Positions 63,801-64,000 of a DNA stretch of 64,000 bases are shown one piece after another. Below the pieces are notes generated by a model, which was given only the letters and a program-made list of their open reading frames with translations, made no database searches and was not told where the DNA came from. The translations under genes and the position numbers were made by a program. How positions within the stretch are numbered: position 1 is the first letter of the stretch; each line of letters begins with the position of its first letter. The stretch lies in contig JAQNBH010000088.1 of assembly GCA_028752905.1 (NCBI GenBank), forward strand, positions 1 through 64,000, given 5' to 3'. Source of the stretch: Cladorhizidae sp. MBARI D1340-BT2 (Eukaryota; Porifera; Demospongiae; Poecilosclerida; Cladorhizidae).

Positions 63801-64000
63801 CTGCAACACTGACCCACTAATTAATAGACTAATAGGCCCACCAGTAGTGAGCCACTGCAACACTGACCAACTAATTACTAGACTAATATGCCCACCAGTA
63901 GTGAGCCACTGCAACACTGATCACTAATTACTAGACTAATAGTCCCACCAGTAGTGAGCCACTGCAACACTGACCCACTAATTACTAGACTAATAGGCCC
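60839..64000 (+). repeat. Terminal HOR complex, second pass (cut by window end)
   Basis: Repeats 56,327-59,326 as described for the first pass, with three extra monomers between about 61,790 and 61,965 (including an ACTAGTCTAATAGG monomer). Rare differences include GGACCACC near 62,551 where the first copy has GGCCCACC, TTAATAGAC near 63,823, and GATCACT near 63,920. It continues past the window end. No gene is present. Confidence 0.83.

Larger units (their letters stand above)
1..64000 (+). repeat. 54-bp satellite DNA array (whole window)
   Basis: Every part of the window is made of one monomer in one orientation. A clean consensus copy is 1230-1283, beginning GTGAGCCACTGC and ending GGCCCACCAGTA. 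Base counts in that monomer are A 18, C 17, T 10 and G 9. Most copies are 54 bp. A 53-bp form lacking one C of the GACCCACT run is interspersed throughout. No inverted segment, unique spacer, transposon terminus, poly-A tract, telomere repeat or ordinary codon-biased gene interrupts it. Neither array edge is reached. Known biology: long uninterrupted head-to-tail satellites with higher-order structure are typical of eukaryotic heterochromatin, including centromeric, pericentromeric and subtelomeric regions. Inference: this is such a locus. I do not recognise the monomer as a named satellite and cannot assign a species. Confidence 0.98.

Noticed and set aside
1..64000. CRISPR array
   Set aside because: There are no unique spacers. 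The whole 54-bp unit is repeated, and differences are point variants and small indels.
1..64000. rDNA intergenic repeats, tRNA or snRNA clusters
   Set aside because: No stretch resembles an RNA gene, and no conserved tRNA box A/B pair or rRNA core sequence was recognised in the monomer.
1..64000. Inserted transposon, retroelement or viral sequence
   Set aside because: No break in monomer periodicity larger than a few bases was seen. No terminal repeats, poly-A or coding domains are present.
1..64000. Naming the species or a known satellite family
   Set aside because: I do not recognise the 54-bp monomer with enough certainty, and no unique flanking sequence is available.

Overview
The whole 64 kb window is a single, uninterrupted, head-to-tail tandem array of a 54-bp satellite monomer (roughly 1,190 copies at about 53.7 bp each). 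No protein-coding gene, RNA gene, transposon, CRISPR array or other unique sequence could be found on either strand. The array runs through both window edges, so its true length is unknown and exceeds 64 kb. The consensus monomer (for example positions 1230-1283) is about 48% GC, has no CpG dinucleotide and no ATG or CAT, and is A+C-rich on the + strand (about 65%). An array this long and this hierarchically duplicated points to a eukaryotic heterochromatic, pericentromeric or subtelomeric satellite, probably from a long-read assembly. The species, chromosome and any satellite name cannot be recognised from the sequence.

Monomers differ by single substitutions and by a small set of length variants. 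The very common 53-bp form has CCC reduced to CC. Rarer forms are 45 bp (9-bp deletions), 51 bp (3-bp deletion), 56 bp (TA insertion) and 60 bp (6-bp insertion). These variants act as fingerprints for higher-order repeats (HORs).

Layout. (1) About 1-9.0 kb is one subfamily domain, marked by CCCAATAATT monomers. It contains four copies of an HOR core starting at 1, 1831, 3600 and 5754, then a less ordered stretch. (2) From about 9.0 kb to the end is a second domain marked by GACCAACTAATT monomers. Its parts are: 11.05-14.05 kb, with an internal 1,013-bp tandem pair, copied again at 53.06-56.06 kb; about 14.9-28.9 kb, three units of about 4.9-5.0 kb; 27.7-30.0 kb, a 1,176-bp duplication; 30.25-38.6 kb, three units of about 2.6-2.8 kb; 37.16-44.74 kb, a near-perfect 3,812-bp duplication; 46.1-47.05 kb, a divergent island with no copy found; 47.1-53.0 kb, a 2,944-bp tandem duplication; and 53-64 kb, overlapping duplications at offsets 4,351, 4,512 and 4,674 bp.

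Nothing here works as a gene set. The long open frames on both strands come from a 54-bp (18-codon) period that is stop-free in one frame per strand. They start only at GTG, and 53-bp monomers repeatedly shift the frame. The biology visible is array evolution: unequal exchange or amplification in whole-monomer steps, layered at several scales. Offsets were read from matching variant patterns by eye. Block boundaries are good to about one monomer unless stated otherwise.
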